The notes below the pieces were generated by a model. The model did not search any database, was not told where the DNA came from, and was given only the letters and a program-made list of their open reading frames with translations. Position numbers and translations under genes: made by a program. A DNA stretch of 64,000 bases from Tribonema minus (lineage: Eukaryota > Sar > Xanthophyceae > Tribonematales > Tribonemataceae): positions 496,001-560,000 of the forward strand of contig JAFCMP010000401.1 in the NCBI GenBank assembly GCA_017506865.1, given 5' to 3'. This document shows positions 1 through 12,800 of the stretch, in pieces. Positions within the stretch are counted from its first letter, which is position 1. Every line of letters begins with the position of its first letter.

Positions 1-3000
1 AGCTTGCGCGCCTTGACGGCGGTCCTGCAGGGGCACACACGGCAGCACGCGATCAGCGCCACGCGCGTCAGCGGAGCATCGTCATCGCCAGCGACATTGC
101 GCTGCCTCGAGTCAGCTGCTGGCGCGCAGACGGCGTACTTCTGCGGCGCCGTGTCATTGTTCACGTCAGCGCGGCACGCGCGCGTGCGGATCGAAAGCAC
201 TTGAAGGTAGTACGCCGATACTTGCTACACATTTGCAAAGCGATGATTTCCGACAGAACACTGGTGGCCTTGCCAGGCACGCTTCTGTGCTGGCCATACG
301 CTCTCGTCGTGCAGCGCGGGGAGGTGCCACAGAGCCGGCCCAGCAGGGCGCTGAGCGCTGATTGGCTGAGCGCTGATGGCCTGCAGCATCGAAGAACGCG
401 GTCCCCCGACGCACGAATCGGTACACGAGGCGGCGCACGCGGCCGTCGCGCTCCGCCTCTGACCAACACTGATGCTCGCAGACATGCTTGCGCCGTTGTT
501 GGTGCAGAGGTTGAATCTGAGGCGCAAACTCTTGGCGTCCTTCGCATCGCTGCACACAAAGAATGTGCGGGCCGCAGCCGCCGCCGGTCCCGCTCAGCTG
601 CGCCCGCGCCTTCCGCCGCCGCTGCTGCGCCACTGTCACCGCCGCCGACCATGCGCGCGCAGCGCCGCGTGCTGGCTGGTGACCGACATCTGCCAGCGAT
701 TGAGCATGAGCTCCACGCCGACGCACAGCTCGCAACCCGACGCCTGCGGCGCGGGCCATGCACACAGCATGTAGAACGCTCTACGTGCCACCCTCATCAC
801 ACAAAACGCTCTACTGCACTGCACGGCGCGCTCGCTCCCTGCGAGGGGAGCTGCTGGCTCTGAAGCCAAGCAGCGAGGAGTCTGCAGCTAGCCTCTTGCT
901 ACAAAGTACCTCTGCAGCGCTTCTCATAAGCATATGACAGGTAACGGCTCGCAGATAGCAAATTGAATGCTGACCGAGGTCTGCGGTAATCGTCGTAGTA
1001 GACACGTATCATGCTGCACGCCTGCGTGTATGATGCGCGCGGTACCCGGAGAGCCCTAGGCTGCAGCTGAAACATGCGTGCTTGAACTTGAAGCATCAAC
1101 TGGGGCAACTCAGTAGGCGTTGACAGCTTCCCTGGTAAAGCTACGATGCTGCCTGAGCTCACTGACAGGCTGAATTGACGAGCAAATTGAGGTCCGGCGA
1201 GGGCTGCGCTGCGCCGTGTTGAAGCTGGCAAGTCTATCGCAATGCCGACCCCCGCGTCCGCTCCGCACAGCCGCTTTCGATGCGACATGAGCACCACATT
1301 GTGCTGGGAAAGGCACGTTGTCGTGCCGCTGCACGACTATGAGCTCGTCACATCGCATGCCGAAGGCTCGCGCACGTGTGCGGCTGCCTACATCATTACA
1401 ACAAGCTCAGCGACAAGCAGCTCATGGACCGCGACTCATACGACACGCTGGACGCGGCCATTAGTGTGGCAACTAGGCTGCAGAGCATGGCTGAGCTCGT
1501 TGAAATGAGGGGCGTAGTCGCGCACGTGCGAGCCTTCGGTGAGCGACGCGACGAGCTCATAGTCGTGCGGCGGTATGACAACGGGCTTGTCCGGCTTAAT
1601 GTGGTGCTCATGTCGCATCATAAGCAGCTGCGCGAAGCGGACATGGGGGTCGGCATTGAGTCATGCCATTGCGCCGCACTGCATTGAGCGTGCTGAAGCG
1701 CCATTCGTAGCTTTGGCCCCGTGACGTAGGGCTAGGGTTGGGGTTAGCTACCCCTCTTAGACTGCAGCACGAATGCATGACATGCACGGTGCCAGATCAT
1801 ATATCTCGCGCTGCGGACTCGCAGACAAACATACGCGCTTGCGACCGCCAACCATGACACGTGTGTGCTGTGATGATGGTTTGGTGCGCAGGCGGCGGCG
1901 CTTGCGGCCCTGGCATCGCACTGTGTGTGTCCAGGTGTTGTCGATGCAACGCATCTCGGTACCTGTACGACATTAATGTTGTCGATGCGACGCATCTTGG
2001 TACCTGTACGACATATCTCGGTACCTGTACGACATACACACATATGTATATATATGTGTATGTATAAATATGTGTATGTCGTACAGGTACCGAGATATGT
2101 CGTACAGGTACCAAGATGCGTTGCATCGACAACACCTGGGCGCACAACTGCAACCACACCGCTCAGGCTGCGGTCTGCGCTGCGCTGGTGGCAGCTAGGT
2201 AGCGCTGTCGCGCATGCTTAATGTACCCATATGCTAGCACATCACATGCGCTGTGCTGCGCTGGTGCACGCTGCTCTGCTGGTAGAGTCAGAATCAGGAG
2301 TAACTTACCTCAAAGGATAAGGCTTAAATTAGGGGGAGGATGAGTGTTAGGGTTAGAGTCAGGATTGGGGTAAGGTAGTTGGGAGTTGTCGCGCATGTCT
2401 TTGCCCGTTTGCGCAACTACCACGGGGCTGGAGCACTGCTGCACCGAGCTGCGGCGACGCTTCCTTGCTTGCCAGCGGTGTGCGCAGAGTATGCAATGTC
2501 TGGACAGGGTAGCGCATGGCGCCTGGCGCAGCCGCTCCTGATTTTGCACACTGGTGACATCCATACGCTTGGCCAGGCCCTGACACTGCCTGCTGCGGTG
2601 ACGGCCTGCAGCTACGTAACGTCGGGACTGCGACTTCTGTACTCAAGTAAATGGTCCCTCGCCGCAATCATTCACCCAGGCACGCTGTGCTCACAAAAAA
2701 ACTGTTTCACTCTCAACTTCAACTTGAATGACTGACCTTCCCTGCGCCCGGAACCCGCCGAGCACGCTGATGGCCTGCGGCGTGAGTCCGACGTGCCCCA
2801 TGACGGCGACGCCGCCCTCTACAATGCGCTTGATGTGCTCCGTCCTGCACACGCGGACGACACAAGTTCATTCAGCATCTCCAAACGGACTGTCGCAAGG
2901 CACGCCACGCTTGCCGTGAGTCGCGGGCACACACCGTGCCCTTGTGCTGCAGAAGTCCACCACACCGCCGATTGCCGAGGGGCACGCAAAGTGACACTGC

Positions 3001-6000
3001 GCCGGACGCAACACGTGCGACCGCACGTGGATGCAAGAGCAGGGGTGCAGCAGCGCTCACCAGCGCACGCATTGCGCAACAGCGTTCGTCTGAGGGTGTC
3101 CGTGTCTGACCACCCCACGCAGTGCACCGCGCGCGCACGCGTTCGTCACGCCGGGCACGTGAGACAGAGGGCCAGCACTGGCCCAGCTATTCGGCTGTGG
3201 AGACGCCATTGCTGCTTTGCGCTCAGCGATGCGCGGCCGTGGCGAGCCGATTGGCAATTACTGCGCTGATTGCAGAGACGCTGCGCACGTGATGCTGTAG
3301 ACCAGCACAGTCAGGCCGTTTTTGCAGGGATGGTCTGACCGCGGTTTTCGGGGAGTTGTGACCCCACTTTTCTTTTCTAGACCCCCTTAGTGTAGCGGAC
3401 AGCTATGGCCGCTGCCCTGCACCAGCTGGCGTGGCCCTCCGGCACATGGCGTCATCGCGCAGCACCCCGACGCGTCGCGGCAACGCTCTGTGCAGCATCG
3501 TGGTGCCTGTAGAAGTCTTGTGCTTCAATGCACGACATTCAACGCACTTCACATAACCATCAGGGTGAAGTCCCCTCCTCCCACCGCCCGCCACCCGAGC
3601 GCCCCCCCCCCGCTCCTGTCCCCCGAGGGCAGCATCATACATGACAGCGGCAATACAGCAGATTGCAGTACCGAGCAAGCGTTCCGGGCTTTGTTTTCGG
3701 TATGGAACTCGTAACCCCTTGCGTAGGGCTTGCGCTCACCGTGTCCGCCCTCCCTCCAGCTTGACGGCGTCGACGCCGCCTTCCTTCACAAACCGGTACG
3801 CTGTCTGCGGGGGGGGGGCGAGCGAAGCGCGCACCACGTTCTGATGAGATAGATGCTCTGCAAGGCTTGCGCAAGCACCGGAGCACGCAGTCCTGAGAGT
3901 CGCATTGGCGGGAGGAAGAGTTGGCGGGGGGAAGAGTGGCCGTGGAGCGCTGCTGCGGCGCGTGCGCCAACTGCCCGATGTTACCTTTTGTGGACCAGTT
4001 GTTTTCAATTGCTCTCTGGTGCGTGCACGGCGCATGAGGCTGCTCTAAATGGCCACCGCGGCCGCGTCGCTGGCGTGCTAGCCGTCGCATACAAACTCTG
4101 AACACTGCTGCAGCAATGATTGGCGGCCTGCAGCGTGCTGCCGTGTGCATAAGCCGCGCGGCGCGCCTCCACGGGCAGGTGCGTGACACGCCTGCGCACT
4201 ACAAATTGGGAAGTACACTGTGTCATCTTCGCAGAAAGCGCAGTACGCGCCTGCTCGCCGCTTACAGCACAGGCGTAGAGTACAACACTGTGCAGCAGTT
4301 GTTCACCTGCGATGCGACACCTCGTAGCTGCCAAACGGCGCGTCGCCCACCACAACAACAGCGCGCTTCACGGGCCGCGACGGCGCACTACAAAACGTGA
4401 CGTGCAGTACCCTCTCCCCGCAAGAAGCGCGCGACGCCAGAGCGCAACACATACTTGAAGACATACTTTAAGTACTTGACATCGGCAGCGCTGAGTCACC
4501 TGCAGCGCCTGCTCCGGCGACACCTCGTAGCTGGCAGCAGCGGCCCCGCGGCGCCGCGCTTGACGCCGCGCGACCGCGCACTGCAGACGCGTAGTACAGA
4601 ACTCTCTATACGAGAAGTGCATAGCGCCGCAGAGCGCGACACGGTGTGAACGTGCAATGAATGTCACGCGGCAGTCACCTGCAGCGCCTGCTCCGGCGAC
4701 ACCTCGTAACTGCCAAACGGCATGTCGCCCACCAGCAGCGGCCCCGCGGCGCCGCGCTTGACGGCGCGGCAGTGGTGCAGCATCTCCTCCACCGTCACCG
4801 GCTGCGTGGTCTCGTAGCCCAGCGTCTGCGGCATTGCGCGGCGCGGCAAACGACGGAGCGTGAAGAGTCTGGCGAGGCGGCTGCGAGCGCTGAGGGGGCT
4901 ATGTGATAAGGGTGCAGATGCCTACTTGCGGCTTGAAAGGCTGGAGGACAGGCACGGCAGACGGTCGACAGGCGCCGCGTACACACGATGTGTAAGCATC
5001 CGTCAGTGCGGCTACCAGAGGTTCTGACCTCAGCTCTGTGTGTAGCTACTGTAGAGCACGTGCAGCACGATATTCGTAGTACGTGGTCGTCTCAGACTGC
5101 GCTACTTGCGGCGAAGCTCAGTCACTGTACAGCCGTTCCACTGTTTCCTATGCCCTTTATACAAATCAAGTCTTGAAAGCTAGTGACATGTCGTGCACTG
5201 GACACACTTTGCATGCAACTGCTCCCGTAATCTGAGGTACTGGCTGCGGGCACTGAAAGAGCGGCACAGCGCAAACCCGGAACAGTGGGCAGCGTGCTGC
5301 TTTGTAGCTGGTTGCGGAATGGCGCACACATCGGCAGCACTACGGGTCATAACATCGCTTGCCCTATAGTAGACAAATGGTTCACGAGGCCAGGCGTGAA
5401 TGGAACTCTATCACGACACATGCCGCATCATCGCATTTGACTCCACGCGTGTCAGGACGTGTAAAGCGGCTCACACAGCTCATTGCAGCAGCGCTCGGCA
5501 GCAGCGACACCTGATGCACTATGCTGGCGCGGTCTCTACTCGCGAACGTGCTTTGCCCTCTCGACACTTTGTGTAGAAAGAGGCGCCAACCTAAGCTTTA
5601 AACAACGACGCATGCATCAAATGGTCTATGTGCTCAGTTCTAAAACATCGTGGCTGACTGTGATTTGTATGTATTTTTGCGCGGCAGTGCATGACTGTAT
5701 GGCAGAGACAACACAACACGACATTTATGGCGCCGCGCGCTCACCACCATGCCCACGGAGTCGCCGACCAGCGCAATGTCTATGCCTGCTTCGCACACGT
5801 GCACGCTGGAAGGGTAGTCATACGCGGTGACCATGGTGATCTTGCGCTTTTTCTCTCGTGCCAGCTTCAGCACTGTCATGACAGTGGTCTTTGGACGCGG
5901 CGCGGGAGTCGTGCTGGCAGCTGCAGCAGGTGGTGCCTCATTGCCACTGGCCGTGCTGCTGCTGCTGCTAATACTGCAGAGGAGGACCGGGGTCGGTGCT

Positions 6001-6322
6001 CAGTGAGAAAATGTGTAAACAGGTGCATCGAAAAAACATAACTTGTGCTGCCAACATCTACTTAGAGCGCTATTGCCACTTCTCACGAAAGCGGAGAGAC
6101 ACAGCAGCACAAAAACAGAATGGTTTCAGATGCTGCAAACGCAAGGTTTTTCCTAAAGAAGAATGCATGCACACCCATGGGAAGCTACATTGCAGCCACC
6201 ACTACTCACCTGAGACGCGCTGTTCTTGCAGCGTTGCATCGCCGAACACCGCACTGCAGGCGTGAGAATCCCTGTCTGCAGCATGCCCTGGAAGCCGCCT
6301 CCAAGAGCGGCCGACGGAGCAT
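1..6322 (-). CDS. panB: Ketopantoate hydroxymethyltransferase (PanB), 3' end outside window
   Basis: PanB makes ketopantoate from 2-oxoisovalerate using methylenetetrahydrofolate, the first committed step of pantothenate/CoA synthesis. Six exons join in phase: 6322-6210, 5973-5745, 4825-4679, 3804-3740, 2844-2737 and 24-1, continuing beyond base 1. All introns are GT-AG. Family blocks appear in order: [83 protein letters not shown], then [10 protein letters not shown] at the window edge. The 24-nt edge exon was accepted because its acceptor, its phase and the residues after LGGFRAQG all fit. Exon 1 encodes an Arg/Ala/Cys-rich, acid-poor leader starting [13 protein letters not shown], so organelle import is likely, probably mitochondrial; this is inferred. 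About 228 residues are visible. The C-terminal part with the family's TIGIGAG block is not in the window. Introns hold decayed copies of exon 3. Confidence 0.9.
1240..1658. repeat. Imperfect inverted repeat, arms about 160-170 bp
   Basis: The left arm (about 1240-1412) and the reverse complement of the right arm (about 1497-1658) share long near-identical blocks such as aatgccgaccccc, atgcgacatgagcaccacat and cacgactatgagctcgtc. The loop is roughly 85 bases. The right arm read on the minus strand is open ([18 protein letters not shown]), while the left arm has indels, so an old coding fragment may have been inverted and duplicated. It lies in panB intron 5. Family unknown. Confidence 0.8.
1931..2139. 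repeat. Long palindrome with internal tandem unit (foldback/MITE-like)
   Basis: The sequence starts ccaggtgttgtcgatgcaac and ends with its reverse complement. Both arms contain the KpnI-like unit ggtacctgtacgacat, two copies in the right arm and three in the left, around an AT-rich centre (about 2035-2068) of alternating ta/tg. It could form a very strong hairpin. It lies in panB intron 5. No target duplication is clear. Confidence 0.85.
4300..4350 (-). repeat. Decayed partial copy of panB exon 3 (second copy)
   Basis: Contains gacacctcgtagctgccaaa followed by a cggcg-cgtcgcccacca match to functional exon 3 (around 4697-4737), with several substitutions and a deletion near cacctgc. Same strand as panB, inside intron 3. 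It has no complete splice sites of its own. Confidence 0.7.
4495..4570 (-). repeat. Decayed partial copy of panB exon 3 with donor
   Basis: Matches the exon 3 end and donor: agtcacctgcagcgcctgct, then ccggcgacacctcgtagctg, then ccccgcggcgccgcgcttga. It lacks about 20 bases in the middle relative to the functional exon at 4679-4825, which removes the frame. It lies in intron 3, about 185 bases from the functional exon edge. Confidence 0.8.
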
Positions 6323-6805
6323 AGCTCGCTCCTTGTGTAGAGTATTGGACGGCAGCTGCTGCGTGCAAACGATGCCTGTCAGAACGCAATTGACAGGCAC
6401 GCGAGCGCACGCACACAGACACTCACTTGCCCGCAGAGCCTCAGGACACAAATAGACCAATCTCAACTGCAAAGTTGCAGTTCAGAAGCACCCCAACTTT
6501 CAGTTCCAAACTAACCTCATGAGCAGCTCGAATACCATCAAGGCCTTATTTGCACCGAGACAGAGGCCGTGGCGGCGTCTGAGACAATGCTGCTGGAAGC
6601 CCCTCCTTGTAGAAGGCATACGTGATTGCGTGGGCAAGCTATGGCGATGATGGATGCCTGGGAGTGCATCCCGGCACAGGTGAGACACCTCGAGGAAAAA
6701 AAAGAAGACATGCTCCCCCTTCGCGCGTAAAGCAATTTGTTGCATTGTGGCCAAAGCGCACACTGTAGCTATTGATTTGACTTGCCACTGGTGCTGCTGT
6801 CTTGA
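6323..6805. promoter_or_regulatory. Divergent intergenic region panB / MAP3K
   Basis: The start codons of panB (minus) and the kinase gene (plus) are 483 bases apart and point away from each other, so this stretch probably holds both promoters. I see no clear TATA box. Around 6506-6550 the sequence resembles a rearranged copy of kinase exon 1 bases 6881-6930, sharing a tcatgag core and flanking words. This is weak evidence for another decayed exon copy. Confidence 0.4.
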
Positions 6806-9800
6806 ATGGATGACATTTCTGCCCCGCAGACTCAGCCCTCCGCCGGCATCAACGAGCTCGTGCTGCACAACGCTCTGTGCAAACTCAACCTGCCTCATGA
6901 GAAGATCGATGACCTTATTCCAAGCCTGCTGAAGACGCTCGACAGCCCGGCGGAGCACCCGCTAAACATGTCTGAGCTAGGTCTTCCACAGACCGATTAC
7001 CTATGCGGCGCTCTCCAGGGAATTCTGCATCTTTTATCAGCTGAGCACGCTGCCGCCATGGCGGCGCAAGCCGTGGCGGCGTCGCCGCTGGTGCAGGGAC
7101 CATGCAGGTCTCGGCCTCGGCACCGCCTTGTGCGCAGCGAGGACCCAAACGCAGCGCTGCAGACCACTCCAGAGCATGCCGCGCTGGCAAGCTCGCACCC
7201 CCATCTGTTCGGCGGACAGCCGCTGTCGCCGCGCTCCGTGACGAGCGCGGACGCAGACAGCAGCAGCGCCGCCGTCACGCCCAAGAGCCCCAGCGCCAAG
7301 TCGCGCGTGCGCCGCTACTTCTCCTTCAAGATGCTGAATCGCGCGACGAGCAGCTCCGCGTGCGTCGACGCCGGCGGCAGCGCCACCGCCGCCACCTGCG
7401 CCGTCATGACGCCGGCGACGGGCAACCCCACCCCCAACAGCCCCGGCAAGGACGACTTCGGCTTCATCTCCCTCACGGACTCGGACGCGCTGGCGGTGGC
7501 GGACGACGATGCAGCAGCGCTCAGCGCGAGCGAGAACGGCTGCGCCAGCGCGCACCGCCGCCGCCGCGCCCCGCGCGGCTCCCACAACAACTCCTCCGCG
7601 TGGCTGGCGGCGCTGACGCTCCAGGACGGAGGCGGCGGCAGCGGCGGCGGCGGCAGCGGCGGCGGCGGCGGCGCGGCGGCGGCGGCGGCGACGGAGCGCG
7701 TCGCGCTGGTGGCGGCGGTGAGCGCGGCGACGCGCGCGGCGGACACGGCGGCGCGCGCGAGCGTCGGCGGTCTGGACGAGTCGCGCACACCGCGGCGGCG
7801 CGTCAGCGCGCTGCAGAAGCTGTGGCGCGAGGGGAACGGCGGCGGCGGCGGCGACGACGGCGCGGCGAGCGCGGCGGTGGCGGCGGTGGCGGCGGCGGCG
7901 TCCGCGGCGGCGACAGCAGCGGCGACGGCGGCGGCGACGGCGGCCGCGGAGCACGTGCAGGTGCGCGCCGGATCGTTGACGAGCGGGCTGCATGCATAAC
8001 TTGGTTTGCGTTTCGTCATGTCCTGTTCTGGTGGAACGTTTTGCATCATGCTGGCGCTGTTGCTCCAGAGCACAGCCATGGCTGCAATGGCACTGCTCGC
8101 TGCGACACACTCGCAGGTGCCAGCGACATCGCAGCACAGCGAGGCAGTGCAGCCGACATCAAGGGGCGACCTGGAATCAGAAGCTGCTGTGACTTGCGCT
8201 CCCTCGTCACACAATCAAAGCCGATAATAGAACTGCTGTCACTGACGACAGTTCTTGGAGCCAATTCGCTATGCTGCAGCACCAACACGTGCAGGTGCAC
8301 GGGCACAAACAATCACGCAGGTGTCATCAATGGCACGGCTTGCGTTGTCTGAAATGTTTTACCTGCTGGTGTCAGTGCTGCAGTCAAATGCACAACATGC
8401 ACCCGAGGAGCGGAGTGCCTGGTGCAGTGTGTGCACATCACAGCTGTGGAACCGATACAGCCAGTGACGCGCATTGGTCACCCTGCAGCTCAACGCGGCG
8501 CGCCGCAGTGCGTCAAGATGCGCAGACAAAGGACCGGACATGGGCAGCACGTTGACCGTCACAGCCCATGTAACTGCCACAATCACAGCTGCACTTGCAC
8601 TGGCAGCCCCATTTGCAGGCTCCAGTGACCGCACAGCACGGCGCGGCGCGGCCGCGCTGCCGCGTGGCAAGTCGCAGGCCGGCTGCCCTGATCTGGGGTG
8701 CGCATGAATGCGTTCACACCAACTGGCCCCCATTCCGTAACTGTCACTTGTAACTGACGCATGCAACGCGCGGCGCTGCGCGGCCGCAGGCGATCGTCAC
8801 GTCGCAGCACGGCGCGGCGGCGGCGGAGCGCGCCAAGGTGCAGTCCGGGCGCTTGGAAGCTGGGCGGCGAGATCGGGAAGGGGTTCACAGCAACTGTCTG
8901 CCATTTCGTAACTGTCACTTGTGACTGACGCATGCAAGGCGTCGCGCTGCTCGGCCGCAGGCACTCACGTCGCAGCACGGCGCGGCGGCGGAGCGCGCCA
9001 AGGTCCAGCCCGGGCGCTGGAAGCTGGGCGGCGAGATCGGGAAGGGTTCCTTTGGCAGCGTGCACATCGGGCTCAACGAGGACACGGGGGAGCTCATCGC
9101 GGTGAAGCAGATGAGCCTCGCGCAGCCGGGGACGCTGCCGGACGTGAGTGTAACCGTCGTTTTGTAACTGTCAATTGCGACTACTTGCGCACGACGTCGG
9201 AGCGCCGCGCGTCTCAGCGCCCGCGGTCACTGCCTGTGCGCGATGGTGCAAGAAAGGCAGTCTAGGCGGGGGGGGGGAGGGGGGCTGCGCGGGGGTGCGT
9301 CTGAGGTTGAGCACCGCTTTTCAACTACCATGAACAGGATGCAGCCGGCGCCGTGGCCACTGCAGTGCGTTTTTCATGATGCTAGCAAGGGGAAGTTCGT
9401 GCTTTCATGCCCACGCCGCCCGCTGAGAATCGCCATTCATGGCGGACCAAGGTCTCAGGCCGGTCGCTTCTGCCTCGTTGAACACCACGCATCGCGAGCG
9501 CTCTGTCAGGCGGATGCGGATGCGCATGTTGTCACGTCAGGCTTCAGGGCGCTGCATGTAACGGTCGATGGGTATGTAGCGAATCGAGCCTGGGGGGGTT
9601 ACGGTTCCGTCACCGCACCAACAAGGCGAGGAAGGCAGGGGGTCATTGGCGACTACCCCCCCTCCCCTTCGGAACTCTACTGATGGCGCAGGGGCTGCGG
9701 TATGTTTGTGCCGTCTGCTCTGCGGGGGGTGCGAGACGCCGGAGCCTGAAAAATCACGCCCAAGCACGTATGCGGCCGCTTCTTGGCCTTTGTATCGGCC

Positions 9801-12800
9801 GTACGTGTCACTTGACGAGTGCAGGTGCTCGCCGCTGCTCCCGTTGCATTGAGGCAAACTATTTGACCATATGGCGTGCAGTACTGCACCATGCCGTTGT
9901 GCTGTAGGAGCCGACTGTCTGTCACATGACGACATGTAAACAGTGCGTGATATAAGGGGTGCACATGCAGCTTCTGCACCTTGTAGTGCGTCGAACGTGT
10001 CCATGCAGCGCCGGTCGCCATTGCGCTGACTGCCGCTGCAATGCTGCCCCCCCCCCCGCCCCCTCCCCCTGCTGCCGCCCCCCCCCCCCGTCACTGCAGT
10101 GGCCAGATACGCTTTATAATGAGATGGAGCTCATGCGGCAGCTCAAGCACCCCAACATTGTGTGCTACTTGGGCGCCGAGCTGCACGCGGTGAGTTGAAC
10201 TTTGCAGTTGAAACCGCCGCGTACTTCAAAGCAGTTGACTCAACGCTCTTGGCTGCATGTATGCTGCTTGCACGCGATGTGGCTCAGGATGCTAGGATGC
10301 GACACAGTAGTCGAACATGTGCGCCCACACTGCGATGTGTGGACCCATGTCCTCAGCTTCACTGAGGAAGTCTGACATCGCGCTACCAATACATCGATGC
10401 GAATGCGTTCAGCCCCACTTGTTCAACACGCGCTTCTTCGATGACATGCCGCTGTGCCGACAACACGCCGCCTGCGCGCATTGCTGCTCGCTGTTCTTGA
10501 TCACCACAAAACGCGCGCTCCAATCGCTCCCCAACGCCGTTAGTGCCTCTGACATGATGCTGCCCGGCGCGCCCCCGCGCACTCTGATGTGCGCGCAGCA
10601 TCAGGCACCCTGAGCGCTGTCACAACAATCACATGCGCACCACGTGTGCCGGACGCGTCCGCTTCTGCTGTGCCTCCTGCCGCGCCGCCGCCGCCGCCGT
10701 CGTGCCAAGCGGAGCGCACGGCCAGCAGCTTCCAGGCACGGATGGCCATGTCGATCTCACGCCATCTTGTACACGCTGCCATTGTCAACTGCTGCTCAGC
10801 GCGCGCGCATGCGCACCGTCTCGTGCCATGCGAGCCCTGTCACAAGGACAGACGCGCCTCAGTCGTGTCTACGGCGTCTGCGGCGCTGCTAGAAATACAT
10901 GGGATGTACGGCATAGAAGTACAATCCTGACCTCATTGGCCCAGTTGGTACACCACTATTGCGTGCTGACTGCTTCTGCTGCGCCCCGCTGCTGCCGCGC
11001 CGCCGCGCGCACAGGCGGAGCGCACCATCAGCATCTTCCAGGAGTGGGTGCCCATGTCGGTGACGTCGCTGCTGGTCAACTTTGGGCCGTTCAAGGAGCG
11101 CCGCGTCGTGCAGGTGCGCGCCAGTTGTGGCGAGCAGTGCTCGACCAATGAGCGTTGATGACGATGCGCGTGCGAGCGTCTGATCGCAACTGACGGTATA
11201 AATCCCAATGCAAGCTCTTCCCCAGCAGTTGAGTATCCAGCATCAGAAACTACATTGAATGAAAACGAATCAAAAGATCGTAGAGCTCTAGGTGAATATG
11301 GAGTGAGCCGTGTCGTGCAGCGTGCTGCCCGCGCGCGCGCGCATGTTGACTGGATGATGATGATGGCGTGGTCGTTGCTGCCCGGCAAGACGGTCGCTCA
11401 ACGCAGCCCGGCGCGACGGTGTGCGTGTGTTCGCCCTGATGCATGCCGTTCCGCTCTTTCAGTGCTGCTGACGCACTCGACAGCCTTTGGTGCAGTTGTC
11501 GCTATCGGTCGGACTCACGGCGCCGTTCCAGTGCTGTTGCCTGCCGCGGAACCAGCGCACGACGCTCCGCAGCACGCGGTGCGCAGTGCGCCCTGCCGCG
11601 CCTCGACTCCGCGATGCTCGGCCGCCAGTTCAGATGTACTCTGCGCGAGCTCAACTAGTTCAAGAGTGTACTGCGTGTACCCGCTCCGTTGTAGCGTCGC
11701 CGCGCGCTCGCCTGTTGCCTTGTCAAAAAACACTGCCCGCCCTGCGACGCGTGCCGGAATGGCGTGGCTGAGCACGCAGCCCTGCACGCACAACGCACCC
11801 CCGTTTCATCAGTTTGTTGGCTCGCCGGCGTGACGTTACACTGGCCGCAGTTACCGTAGTGCTCAAAACTTGAACGCGGACAGCGACCGTGCGGACGAGA
11901 GTCGTGCTGACGCGCAGCGCTGCGCAAACGCCTGTGGCAACCGCAACTTTCGCAGGTGACGCGCCAGATCCTGGAGGGGCTCGTGTACCTGCACGCGAAG
12001 CGCGTCGTGCACCGCGACATCAAGGGCTCCAACATCCTCATCGATGACCGCGGCGTCGTCAAGGTGAGCGCTGCCGTGCGTGCTGTCGCTTGCGAACGGG
12101 CATTTGGGGGGGAGAGGATAAGGGAAGGGTGCTGATGTTGCCACTGCAGCGCACGTTGTGTACAGCGTCTTCATAAGCGCAGGCACAGCTTCACGGGCGC
12201 CCGTTACTGTTAAGGTTCTTGTGAGAAGACCGGGGGTGCGCAGAGAGAGAGGAGAGCAGCCATGCCCTGGCCGCAGGCCGCCCGCAGGCGCCTCGAGCTG
12301 GGAGAAGAAGAAGTGATATTATTGCTGACACAAAACAAGGGCCAGCGGGAACCTTCCGTTCCGTAGGGGCACCAGAACCTTCAAGAACTTGCTAGAACTT
12401 ACTGGAGAAACCCTTAGAACTGGACCGTGCCCTACCCCTAGGGTATGCACTAAGTATTGGACCATCTCATATTCCAACACCCTCCCCCAGTCAACGCTCC
12501 ATGCCCTCATGAGCTTGACTGTATCTGCACGGTATCAGCACCCAAAAGAGCCTGGTGCCTTACCTCTGCACAATACACTGCTACATCTGCAGCTACTTGC
12601 AAACTATCAGGCAACACCTGCGCCGTGAAGAACTTGTCACTCAACGCTTTATGCCCATTACTACCTGCGCTGCTAACAAGCGCATGCCGTGCCCCCCATA
12701 AATGTTGAGAGGTACCCTCCCCGGCTATGCCCGCCAGACTAACATCCTGTACCACCTACGCTCCAGCTATACTCCAGCAGACCAAGCCCTGAGCGCATTT

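Noticed and set aside
161-765. Overlapping 200-codon frames on both strands near the left end
   Set aside because: They lie in panB intron 5, overlap each other in several frames and show no family features.
7037-8137. 366-codon minus-strand frame opposite kinase exon 1
   Set aside because: Shadow of Gly/Ala codons in the plus-strand exon.
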